Shown here: positions 56,999 through 64,000 of the stretch, piece by piece
How positions within the stretch are numbered: the first letter of the stretch is position 1
Layout: each line of letters opens with the position of its first letter
The notes under the pieces: generated by a model
Databases searched by the model: none
What the model was told of the DNA's origin: nothing
What the model saw: only the letters and a program-made list of their open reading frames with translations
DNA from: Thioalkalicoccus limnaeus
GTDB taxonomy: Bacteria; Pseudomonadota; Gammaproteobacteria; Chromatiales; Chromatiaceae
Reading direction: 5' to 3'
DNA length: 64,000 nt
Assembly (NCBI RefSeq): GCF_041197575.1
Contig: NZ_JBDKXB010000013.1
Location: 31,662 to 95,661, forward strand
Made by a program: the position numbers and the translations under genes

Positions 56999-59470
56999 CT
57001 ACCTGTCCGGCGGCGGGACCAGGACCTCGCGGCTGCCGTTGGTCTCGGCCGGCCCGACCAGACCGATCCGCTCCATCTCCTCGACCATGCGCGCGGCGCG
57101 GTTGTAGCCGATCTTGAGCCGGCGCTGGACACCGGAGATCGACGCGCGACGGGTCTCGACCACGATCTGCACGGCCTCGTCGAACAGGGGGTCGACGTCC
57201 TCGACATCGCCGCCGCGCGGCTCCGGATCGATGCCCGGCAGGAACTCGTCCGGCTCGCGCAAGACATCGGCGATGTAATCGGGGTCGCCTGTCTCGCGCA
57301 GGTACTCGACGACCCGGTGGACCTCGTGGTCATCGACGAAGGCGCCATGCACACGGCGCGGAATACTGCCGCCCGGCGCCAGATAGAGCATGTCGCCATT
57401 GCCGAGCAATTGCTCGGCGCCCATCTGATCGAGGACGGTGCGCGAGTCGACGCGGGCCGAGACCTGGAAGGCGATCCGGGTCGGGATGTTGGCCTTGATC
57501 AAACCGGTCAGCACATCGACCGACGGGCGCTGCGTCGCGAGCAGCAGGTGGATGCCGGATGCGCGGGCCTTCTGCGCGAGGCGCGCGATCAGCTCCTCGA
57601 CCTTCTTGCCGACGACCATCATCATGTCGGCCAGCTCATCGATGATGACGACGATGTAGGGCAGATGGGACAAGGTCGGCACCTGTTCACCATCTGTCAA
57701 GCTGACCTGTCCGCCGTGCTCGGTGACGTACATCGGGTCGGGGATCGGCGTGCCGGCCGCCTCGGCCTCGGCGACCTGGCGATTGTAGCCGCCGATGTTG
57801 CGCACCCCCATCTGCGACATCAGCCGGTAACGCCGTTCCATCTCGCCGACGCACCAGCGCAGCGCGTTCGCCGCCTCCTTCATGTCGGTGACGACCGGCG
57901 TCAACAGATGCGGGATGCCCTCGTAGACCGAGAGCTCGAGCATCTTCGGGTCGACCATGATCAGCCGCACATCGCGCGGGCTGGCCTTGTAGACCAGACT
58001 CAGGATCATCGCGTTGATCGCGACCGATTTCCCCGAGCCCGTGGTCCCGGCGATCAGCGCGTGCGGCATCCGCGCCAGATCGGCGACGACCGGATGGCCG
58101 GCGATATCGGTCCCAAGGGACAGGATCAGCGGCGACTTGGCCTCCTGATAGCCCGGGCTCGAGAGGATCTCGCGCAGGAAGACGGTCTCGCGCTGCTTGT
58201 TCGGGATCTCGAGGCCGATGACCGATTTGCCGGGAATGACCTCGACGACGCGCACGCTGATCGTCGACAAGGCACGCGCGAGGTCCTTGGCCAGGCCCGT
58301 GATCTTGCTGACCTTGGTGCCGGCCGCGAGTTGCAACTCGAACAGGGTCACGACGGGGCCGGGATAGACGGCGACGACATTGACCTCGACACCGAATTCC
58401 TTGAGCCGCGCCTTGACCTGAAGCGACAACTCGTCGAGTTCCTGATCCGTGAAGCCGCGGCCGGTCCGGCGCGGGGCGTCGAGCAGATCCAACGGCGGGC
58501 GCTCGGCCGCACAGACGATTGGCTTGGGCGGGGGGGCCGGGCGGCGTGGTGCGACGAGCTTCGCCGCGGGCTTGGGCTCCGGGGCCGGCCTCGGTTTCGC
58601 CTGGACCTTGGGTCGGACAGCGCCGATCAGCCGCGCTAGGGCCTCGGCCGACATCAAGCGGTGATCGGCCGGCGGATCGCCGGACCTGTTGCCGCGCCCG
58701 ACCGAAGGCTCGGGCATCGCGGGATCCTCGTCGGGCTCGATCCATGGGCCGCTGCGATGCACCCGGGTCACGGGCTCGACGGCCGGGTCCGGTCCGTCGT
58801 CGCCAAGCGGAACCCGTGCCGGGAACCAGTGGGTCGGGCGCCACTGCCAGATCGGCCAGGCGCGCACCCAGCGAAAGGCGCTGAGCACCAACTCGCCGAC
58901 GCCATCGATGACCAGCAACCACGACAACCCAGTGAAGAGGCCGAACCCGACGAGGAACAGCGCGATCGTGAAGATGGTCGCGCCGGCCGGCTTGAAGGAG
59001 GCCGTCAGGGTCCGGCTGATCAGGTCGCCGAGGCCCCCGCCGGCCCCGTTCGGCAAGGCATCGCCCCAGCCGGCGGGATGGGTCGCCGCCAGCGCGCAGC
59101 CGGCCGCGAGCGTCAGCAGGAAGCCGATCCAGCGCAGGCCGACCAGGTAGGCATGGGTCGCGACCTCGGGCTCGCGGCGGCGAAACAACAGATACCCGCT
59201 CCAGGCGACCATCAGCGGGATCAGATAGGCCAGGAAGCCGAACAGGAACAGCGTCACATCGGCGAACCAGGCGCCGAAGGGTCCACCGAGATTCGCGACC
59301 GCGTCGGTCGGCCCGAGATAGGACCAGCCCGGATCCTCGGGCGAGTAGGAGGCCAGCGCGATGACCAGATAGATGGCGACACACACCAGCGACCACATGG
59401 CCCCCTCGCGCAGCGCCCGCTCCAAATACTCGCTGAGGGACAACCGCCCTTGACGTGTGGCTTGACTCAC
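56999..59470 (-). CDS. ftsK: FtsK DNA translocase
   Basis: The 823-residue protein has four or five N-terminal membrane helices (about 15-190), a Pro/Ala-rich linker (about 210-330), and the hexameric motor with Walker A AGTTGSGKSVAINAM at about 475, Walker B VVIIDELADMMMV and LLATQRPSVDVLTG. The C-terminal gamma winged-helix domain (ASISGVQRRLKIGYNRAARM) reads KOPS. It pumps DNA toward dif during division and activates XerCD. Length is short-linker type, as in many gammaproteobacteria outside enterics. Divergent from trxB. Confidence 0.96.
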   Translation of the reverse strand: MSQATRQGRLSLSEYLERALREGAMWSLVCVAIYLVIALASYSPEDPGWSYLGPTDAVANLGGPFGAWFADVTLFLFGFLAYLIPLMVAWSGYLLFRRREPEVATHAYLVGLRWIGFLLTLAAGCALAATHPAGWGDALPNGAGGGLGDLISRTLTASFKPAGATIFTIALFLVGFGLFTGLSWLLVIDGVGELVLSAFRWVRAWPIWQWRPTHWFPARVPLGDDGPDPAVEPVTRVHRSGPWIEPDEDPAMPEPSVGRGNRSGDPPADHRLMSAEALARLIGAVRPKVQAKPRPAPEPKPAAKLVAPRRPAPPPKPIVCAAERPPLDLLDAPRRTGRGFTDQELDELSLQVKARLKEFGVEVNVVAVYPGPVVTLFELQLAAGTKVSKITGLAKDLARALSTISVRVVEVIPGKSVIGLEIPNKQRETVFLREILSSPGYQEAKSPLILSLGTDIAGHPVVADLARMPHALIAGTTGSGKSVAINAMILSLVYKASPRDVRLIMVDPKMLELSVYEGIPHLLTPVVTDMKEAANALRWCVGEMERRYRLMSQMGVRNIGGYNRQVAEAEAAGTPIPDPMYVTEHGGQVSLTDGEQVPTLSHLPYIVVIIDELADMMMVVGKKVEELIARLAQKARASGIHLLLATQRPSVDVLTGLIKANIPTRIAFQVSARVDSRTVLDQMGAEQLLGNGDMLYLAPGGSIPRRVHGAFVDDHEVHRVVEYLRETGDPDYIADVLREPDEFLPGIDPEPRGGDVEDVDPLFDEAVQIVVETRRASISGVQRRLKIGYNRAARMVEEMERIGLVGPAETNGSREVLVPPPDR

Positions 59471-59652
59471 AGCAATCGCATCTCCGATAAAAACCGCTGA
59501 ATTATAGCCTTGTCAGATTTTTCTCGCCCATTTTCCAGCACACGGCGCTTGGCCGACCCAATGGCAACCCGGTACCATCGTGATTTCGACGCCGCGAATC
59601 GCGACCCACCGCGGCCCGATCTCGACCCTTCGCGCTTCAGGAGCCCCCTGCG

Positions 59653-60618
59653 ATGACCGATCCGAAACACTGCCGACTGCTGATCCTCGGTTCCGGCCCG
59701 GCCGGCTATACCGCAGCCATCTATGCCGCGCGCGCGAACCTGAGCCCGGTGCTGGTCACCGGGATGCAACAGGGTGGCCAGTTGATGACGACGACCGATG
59801 TCGACAACTGGACCGGCGACGCCGACGGTGTCCAGGGCCCGGACCTGATGGACCGGATGCGCCGCCACGCCGAGCGCTTCGCGACCGAGATCATCTTCGA
59901 CCACATCAACAAGGCCGAGCTCGCCGAGCGGCCGTTCCGGCTGACCGGCGATAGCGGGGTCTATACCTGCGATGCGCTGATCATCGCAACCGGCGCCAGC
60001 GCCCGGTATCTCGGACTGCCGTCGGAACAAGCGTTTCGCGGCCGTGGGGTCTCGGCCTGCGCCACCTGCGACGGCTTTTTCTATCGCGACCAGAAGGTCG
60101 CGGTGATCGGCGGCGGCAACACCGCCGTCGAAGAGGCCCTTTACTTGAGCAACATCGCCGCCGAGGTCACGCTGATCCACCGGCGCGACGCACTGCGCGC
60201 CGACAAGATCTTGCAGGACCAGTTGTTCGAGCGGGCCGAAAACGGCAACGTGCGCCTGGCCTGGAACAGCGTGATCGACGAGGTGCTCGGCGACACCAGC
60301 GGCGTGACCGGGGTCCGGATCCGCAACGTCCAGGACGACACCACCGCCGAGATCGCGTTGCATGGGGTCTTCATCGCGATCGGCCACGTGCCCAACACCC
60401 AGATCTTCGCCGGCCAACTCGATATGCAGGACGGCTATATCAAGGTGCGCAGCGGCACCGAGGGCAACGCGACCGCGACCTCGGTCCCCGGCGTCTTCGC
60501 CGCTGGCGATGTCATGGACCATGTCTACCGCCAGGCGATCACCTCGGCCGGCACCGGCTGCATGGCCGCGCTCGATGCCGAGCGCTTCCTCGACGCCCAG
60601 GCCAAGCCGCTGCGTTAG
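59653..60618 (+). CDS. trxB: Thioredoxin reductase
   Basis: The 321-residue flavoenzyme has the FAD loop GSGPAGYTAAIYAARA, the redox-active CATC at about 136-139 (ACATCDGFF), the NADPH loop VIGGGNTAVEEALYL and the terminal GDVMDHVYRQAITSAGTGC. It reduces thioredoxin with NADPH in the cytosol. trxB upstream of aat/bpt-type genes and opposite ftsK is a familiar gammaproteobacterial neighbourhood. Confidence 0.97.
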   Translation: MTDPKHCRLLILGSGPAGYTAAIYAARANLSPVLVTGMQQGGQLMTTTDVDNWTGDADGVQGPDLMDRMRRHAERFATEIIFDHINKAELAERPFRLTGDSGVYTCDALIIATGASARYLGLPSEQAFRGRGVSACATCDGFFYRDQKVAVIGGGNTAVEEALYLSNIAAEVTLIHRRDALRADKILQDQLFERAENGNVRLAWNSVIDEVLGDTSGVTGVRIRNVQDDTTAEIALHGVFIAIGHVPNTQIFAGQLDMQDGYIKVRSGTEGNATATSVPGVFAAGDVMDHVYRQAITSAGTGCMAALDAERFLDAQAKPLR

Positions 60619-60722
60619 TCGCCGACGAGGCTCCGCGGTCCGCCACGCGGACCAGCGGGACTTGGCGGCCGTGCTGTCGCCCTCATGTTGCCGGGTAATC
60701 GAATCCGTTCGGCCCGGCCATC

Positions 60723-61886
60723 ATGTTCGCCTTATCCGTTCACCCGCGTCTTGCCGAGATCCCGCGCGCCGACTGGAACCGGCTCGTCGATCCCGACACG
60801 CCCTTCTTGCGCCATGAGTTCCTCGCCGCGATGGAGGAACACGAGTGCGTCGGCGAGGCCCTCGGCTGGATCCCGCAACATCTGGCGTTGCACGACCCGG
60901 ATGGCCACCTGGTGGCCGCGGCGCCGGCCTACATCAAGTACAACTCCTACGGCGAGCTCGTGTTCGATTGGGCCTGGGCCGATGCCTATCGCCGCGCCGG
61001 CCTCCCCTACTATCCGAAGCTCGTCATCGCCTCCCCCTACACGCCGGCAACCGGTCCCCGGCTGCTGACGGCGCCTGGACCGCAACAGTCTGCGCACCAG
61101 CAGGCCCTGATCGATGCCATCCAGGCGCGCGCGACCCATTGGCCGATCTCGTCGGTGCACTGGCTCTTCACGACCGGCGAGGAGACCGACCGCCTCGCCC
61201 AGCAGGGGCTGCTGCCGCGGCTCGGTTGCCAGTACCACTGGCACAACCGCGGCTACCGCGATTTCGATGACTTTCTCGATACCTTCTCGGCCGAGAAGCG
61301 CAAGAAGATCAAGCGTGAACGCCGGCGCGTCAGCGACGCCGGCCTGCATCTGCGGCGGGTGCCCGGCGACCAGGTCACCGACGAGGAATGGGCGATCTTC
61401 CACCGGCTCTATTCGCGCACCTTCGACAAACGCGGCGGCCTCCCGACCCTGTCGCGCGCCTTCTTCGAGGAGATCGCCGCATCGATGGGCGAGCAGCTGC
61501 TGCTGGTGCTGGCCTATCACGGGCACCGACTGGTCGCCGCGGCCTTCAACCTGATCGGCCGTGACAGCCTGTACGGACGCCACTGGGGCTCGTTCGACGA
61601 GTTTCACAGTTTGCACTTCGAGACCTGCTACTATCAGGGGCTCGAATACTGCATCGAACACCGCCTGAGCCGGTTCGAGCCGGGCGCCCAGGGCGAGTAC
61701 AAGGTCAGCCGTGGCTTCCTGCCGACGCCGACCTGGTCCGCCCATTGGATCGCCGATCCGCGCTTCCGCCAGGCCATCGCCCAGTTCGTCGATCAGGAGG
61801 CGCAGGGGGTGCGTGACTACTTGGACGCGATGCGCGAGCACAGCCCCTACAAGGCCACCGAACGAACCACCGCAAACCGCGCGTGA
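60723..61886 (+). CDS. COG3146-type N-acyltransferase (GNAT/FemAB-like)
   Basis: The 387-residue protein matches the DUF482 group, sometimes called peptidoglycan-biosynthesis-like. Features are FLRHEFLAAMEEHECVGEAL, LVFDWAWADAYRRAGLPYYP, FSAEKRKKIKRERRRV and RYGRHWGSFDEFHSLHFETC-like YGRHWGSFDEF. The fold is a double GNAT similar to FemAB. The acyl donor and acceptor are not established. It is upstream of aat by ten bases and probably in the same operon. Confidence 0.82.
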   Translation: MFALSVHPRLAEIPRADWNRLVDPDTPFLRHEFLAAMEEHECVGEALGWIPQHLALHDPDGHLVAAAPAYIKYNSYGELVFDWAWADAYRRAGLPYYPKLVIASPYTPATGPRLLTAPGPQQSAHQQALIDAIQARATHWPISSVHWLFTTGEETDRLAQQGLLPRLGCQYHWHNRGYRDFDDFLDTFSAEKRKKIKRERRRVSDAGLHLRRVPGDQVTDEEWAIFHRLYSRTFDKRGGLPTLSRAFFEEIAASMGEQLLLVLAYHGHRLVAAAFNLIGRDSLYGRHWGSFDEFHSLHFETCYYQGLEYCIEHRLSRFEPGAQGEYKVSRGFLPTPTWSAHWIADPRFRQAIAQFVDQEAQGVRDYLDAMREHSPYKATERTTANRA

Positions 61887-61896
61887 CCCGAACGCC

Positions 61897-62637
61897 ATGC
61901 TCTTCCGGCTCGACCCCTACAACCCCGCCGCCCCCTTCCCCAGTGTCGACCTGGCCGAGGAGGAACCGAACGGTCTGCTGGCGATCGGCGGCGATCTGAC
62001 CAGCACGCGCCTGATCAATGGCTACCGGCACGGGGTCTTCCCCTGGTTCAACCCCGGCGACCCGATCCTCTGGTGGTCGCCCGACCCGCGCACCCTGCTC
62101 TTTCCAGACCGCCTGCGGGTCTCGCGCAGCCTGCGCAAACGCCTGCGCCGCCAGCCGTACGGCGTGACGATGGACCGCGCCTTCGACGCCGTCATCGCCG
62201 CCTGCTCCGCGCCACGCGCCGGCGCCGTCGGGACCTGGCTGGTCCCGGAGATGATCGAGGCCTATCGCCAACTGCACCGCCGCCGCTTCGCGCATTCGGT
62301 CGAGGTCTGGCACGAAGAGCAACTGGTCGGCGGCCTGTATGGCGTCGCGATCGGTGGTGTCTTCTTCGGCGAATCCATGTTCAGCCGCGCCGACGATGCC
62401 TCGAAGGTCGCCCTGGTCCATCTGTGCGAACGGCTCCAGCAGTGGGGCTTCGGCGTCATCGACTGCCAAGTGGTGTCCGAACACCTGATCCGGTTGGGGG
62501 CCGTCGAGGTGCCCCGCGCGGTGTTCACCCGGCTGCTCGCGCATTGGACGCCCCACCCCGGCCGGCCGGGATCGTGGGACGATGGGCACACGCATTACCC
62601 CGTTGGCGAGCGCCTCGACGGCGGGAGCGACGCATGA
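61897..62637 (+). CDS. aat: Leucyl/phenylalanyl-tRNA-protein transferase
   Basis: From the ATG at 61897 the protein has 246 residues with the family signature GLLAIGGDLTSTRLINGYRH GVFPWF, WWSPDPRTLLFP, GTWLVPEMIEAYRQLHRRRF AHSVE and FGESMFSRADDASKVAL. Aat adds Leu or Phe from tRNA to N-terminal Lys/Arg of proteins, marking them for ClpS/ClpAP. Its stop overlaps the start of bpt (ATGA). Confidence 0.96.
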   Translation: MLFRLDPYNPAAPFPSVDLAEEEPNGLLAIGGDLTSTRLINGYRHGVFPWFNPGDPILWWSPDPRTLLFPDRLRVSRSLRKRLRRQPYGVTMDRAFDAVIAACSAPRAGAVGTWLVPEMIEAYRQLHRRRFAHSVEVWHEEQLVGGLYGVAIGGVFFGESMFSRADDASKVALVHLCERLQQWGFGVIDCQVVSEHLIRLGAVEVPRAVFTRLLAHWTPHPGRPGSWDDGHTHYPVGERLDGGSDA

Positions 62638-63404
62638 CGGATCAGGCCCCGTCCAATCAGGCCACGCTCGATCTGTATCTGACCGGCCACCAGGTCTGTT
62701 CGTACCAGGCCGAACGCCAGACCCGGTCGCTGTTCGTCGACCCGCTCGCACCGATCAATGGCTCGCACTACCAATGGCTGCTGGAAAACGGCTTCCGGCG
62801 CAGCGGCCGCTTCATCTACCGCCCGGCCTGCCCCAACTGCCGCTCCTGCGTGCCCGTGCGCATCCCGCTCGCCGACTTCGTCCCCGATCGTTCGCAGCGG
62901 CGCAATCGGCGCCTTAACGCCGGACTCACCATCCATCTTCGCCCCGCCGCCTTCGATCCCGAACACTATGCGCTCTATCGGACGTATCTGCGCGCCCGCC
63001 ACCCCGACGGCGCGATGGCCGAAGGCACCGAGGACAACTACCGCCGCTTCCTGCTCGAGCCCTGGGGCGGCGAGACCCTGTTCATCGAATGGCGACAAGG
63101 CGACCGCTTGGTCGCGGTCGCCGTCACCGACGTCCTGCCAGCGGCCCTGTCCGCCGTCTACACCTTCTTCGACCCCGCCGACAGCGACCTCGCCCCAGGC
63201 ACCCATGCGGTCCTCGGCCAAGTCGCCGAAGGCCGCCACCGGGGCCTCGAACACCTATACCTCGGCTACTGGATCGATGATTGCCGCAAGATGCGCTACA
63301 AGGAACGCTTCCGGCCACTCGAGGCCTGGGACGGCCGCCAATGGCGTCGGTATCAACGCGGCGAGCCCGTCGGTCACGGGCCGGCCGGCAAGAGGAGCGC
63401 GTGA
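62634..63404 (+). CDS. bpt: Aspartate/glutamate leucyltransferase (Bpt)
   Basis: The ATG at 62634 overlaps the aat stop. The 256-residue enzyme has the N-terminal Cys-rich ATE domain (CSYQAERQTRSLF, ACPNCRSCVPVRIPL) and C-terminal domain (YTFFDPADSDLAPGTHAVLG, YLGYWIDDCRKMRYKERFRP). Bpt transfers Leu from tRNA to N-terminal Asp/Glu, complementing Aat in the N-degron pathway. Confidence 0.95.
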   Translation: MTDQAPSNQATLDLYLTGHQVCSYQAERQTRSLFVDPLAPINGSHYQWLLENGFRRSGRFIYRPACPNCRSCVPVRIPLADFVPDRSQRRNRRLNAGLTIHLRPAAFDPEHYALYRTYLRARHPDGAMAEGTEDNYRRFLLEPWGGETLFIEWRQGDRLVAVAVTDVLPAALSAVYTFFDPADSDLAPGTHAVLGQVAEGRHRGLEHLYLGYWIDDCRKMRYKERFRPLEAWDGRQWRRYQRGEPVGHGPAGKRSA

Positions 63405-63425
63405 ACTGCGTGGGTCGTATCCGGC

Positions 63426-63462
63426 GGCTATCGGTAGGAAATGCGGTTATCAGTAGGAAATG
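63426..63462. repeat. Two copies of GG(C/T)TATC(G/A)GTAGGAAATG
   Basis: The 18-base words at 63426-63443 and 63445-63462 differ at two positions and are spaced one base apart. They lie 20 bases past the bpt stop. Possible trace of a longer repeat array. Confidence 0.75.
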
Positions 63463-63609
63463 AGGAAATACGGCAGGCTTGATTCCTGCGTGATTCCGGC
63501 AAGTCGATGACGATTGGAAACGGTGAGCCGGGCTGTGATGAGGAAGCCCGTCGCGGCGGATGGGGCGGTACGCGACCGCGACGCTGGTCGCCGCGCTGCA
63601 ACCAACCCG

Positions 63610-63661
63610 ATTGCCGAACCTTGATTGCCAAATTGCCGCCCTGGATTGCCGGATTGCCGCC
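63610..63661. repeat. ATTGCC-word cluster
   Basis: The hexamer ATTGCC occurs five times within 52 bases (GATTGCCGAA, GATTGCCAAATTGCCGCC, GATTGCCGGATTGCCGCC). The last two words form an 8-9-bp tandem like the GTCCTTGCA repeats at 20543. Confidence 0.7.
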
Positions 63662-63841
63662 CCGCAAGCGACGGGCTAATATCCTTCTGAAAAGAAGGGC
63701 ATCACGGACGGGGATTGCACATGACGACGGCCAGCGCCGCGACAGAAGAAGGGCCGGTTCCAATCGACACCGACAGGATCGTCGGCTGCTCCAAGCCGTT
63801 CGGCGACCTACGCGACCAGAGGCAGAGGCCAGCGGCATCAA

Positions 63842-64000
63842 GAAGACCTGACCGCCGTGCTCGGCGAGGTCTACCTGCTTTACGGCCTGGAGCGGGAGTA
63901 CTACCCCAAGGCCGGGCGCGAATGGGGCGGGCAGTGCCTATTCCTGGCGAGATCCACCACCATCGACCCGCGCTCCGGAAAACGGGCAAACCGCATCTCG
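63842..64000 (+). pseudogene. Possible partial or frameshifted gene running off the window
   Basis: One frame near the end reads EDLTAVLGEVYLLYGLEREY and then YPKAGREWGGQCLFLARSTT, which looks like genuine protein, but has no good start: the nearest ATG (63721) lies in another frame whose own N-terminus (MTTASAATEEGPVPIDTDRI) also looks plausible. A frameshift between the two near 63830 would join them. The gene continues beyond the window. Family not recognised. Confidence 0.25.

Larger units (their letters stand above)
63405..64000. other. Repeat-bearing terminal region without a clear gene
   Basis: No confident gene is seen. The interval holds a 19-bp-period direct repeat (63426-63462), a cluster of GATTGCC-type words (63610-63661) and, towards the window end, a protein-like frame listed separately. 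Frames on the minus strand (for example 63428-63841) are Arg/Ser/Pro-rich shadows. Confidence 0.4.

Overview
The window looks like chromosome from a GC-rich gammaproteobacterium that oxidises reduced sulfur, most likely a purple sulfur bacterium or relative (Chromatiaceae/Chromatiales). The main pointers are a Sox gene set (soxA, soxX, soxY, soxZ, soxB and a SoxW-like thioredoxin) with no soxCD in view, a NifJ-type pyruvate:ferredoxin oxidoreductase, indolepyruvate:acceptor oxidoreductase with a phenylacetate-CoA ligase, a DUF4212/sodium-solute symporter pair, and the style of the accessory DNA. Taxonomy is inferred from gene content only.

Layout. 1-2.4 kb is a scrapyard: the start of a PIN toxin gene with its AbrB-type antitoxin, a stranded gatB tail, an unidentified C-terminal tail, a Fic gene and a frameshifted transposase tail. 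2.4-4.8 kb is phosphoketolase. 4.9-12.7 kb is a complete kdpF-(extra micro-ORF)-A-B-C-D-E potassium uptake operon on the minus strand; its KdpD appears to have lost the G1 and F boxes of the ATP-binding domain. 12.9-15.4 kb holds a gene fragment, an IS21-type istA cut off by an IS66-type remnant. 15.6-19.2 kb encodes exported proteins: a four-repeat peptidoglycan-binding protein, a glycine-zipper lipoprotein and a Gly/Tyr/Met repeat protein. 19.2-20.9 kb is again decayed: an atpD fragment, a four-helix-bundle (IVP-like) gene bracketed by AAGGAC/GTCCTT repeats, and a 160-bp copy of the start of the phosphoketolase gene.

21-46 kb is mostly metabolic: a CheB/CheR/PAS chimera, a histidine phosphatase, iorA-iorB-paaK, tlpA, pdxH, an isopropylmalate/citramalate synthase, thrC, the symporter pair followed by a terminator and then a CBS/DUF294 nucleotidyltransferase and a DnaQ-like exonuclease, a GH13 sucrose-phosphorylase-like enzyme, rimI, nifJ and a dihydroorotate-dehydrogenase-like gene. 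46.3-47.9 kb is an AAA-like ATPase fused to a nuclease-fold domain. 48.3-55.5 kb is the sox locus, in which soxYZB, the SoxW-like gene and a GlcG/HbpS-like secreted protein run left and soxAX run right from a gene-free 1-kb interval. 55.6-63.4 kb is housekeeping: an MsrA-thioredoxin-MsrB fusion, ftsK, trxB, an acyltransferase, aat and bpt (the two N-degron aminoacyl transferases). The last 600 bp hold short repeats and an unresolved open frame.

How it fits together: periplasmic thiosulfate is bound to SoxYZ by SoxAX and cleaved by SoxB. Without SoxCD the sulfane sulfur would be expected to go to stored sulfur, which makes the exported Gly/Tyr repeat protein a reasonable, untested sulfur-globule candidate. 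Two-carbon and pyruvate metabolism (phosphoketolase, acetate-type symporter, NifJ) and aromatic 2-oxoacid oxidation (IorAB, PaaK) suggest organic-acid assimilation next to sulfur oxidation.
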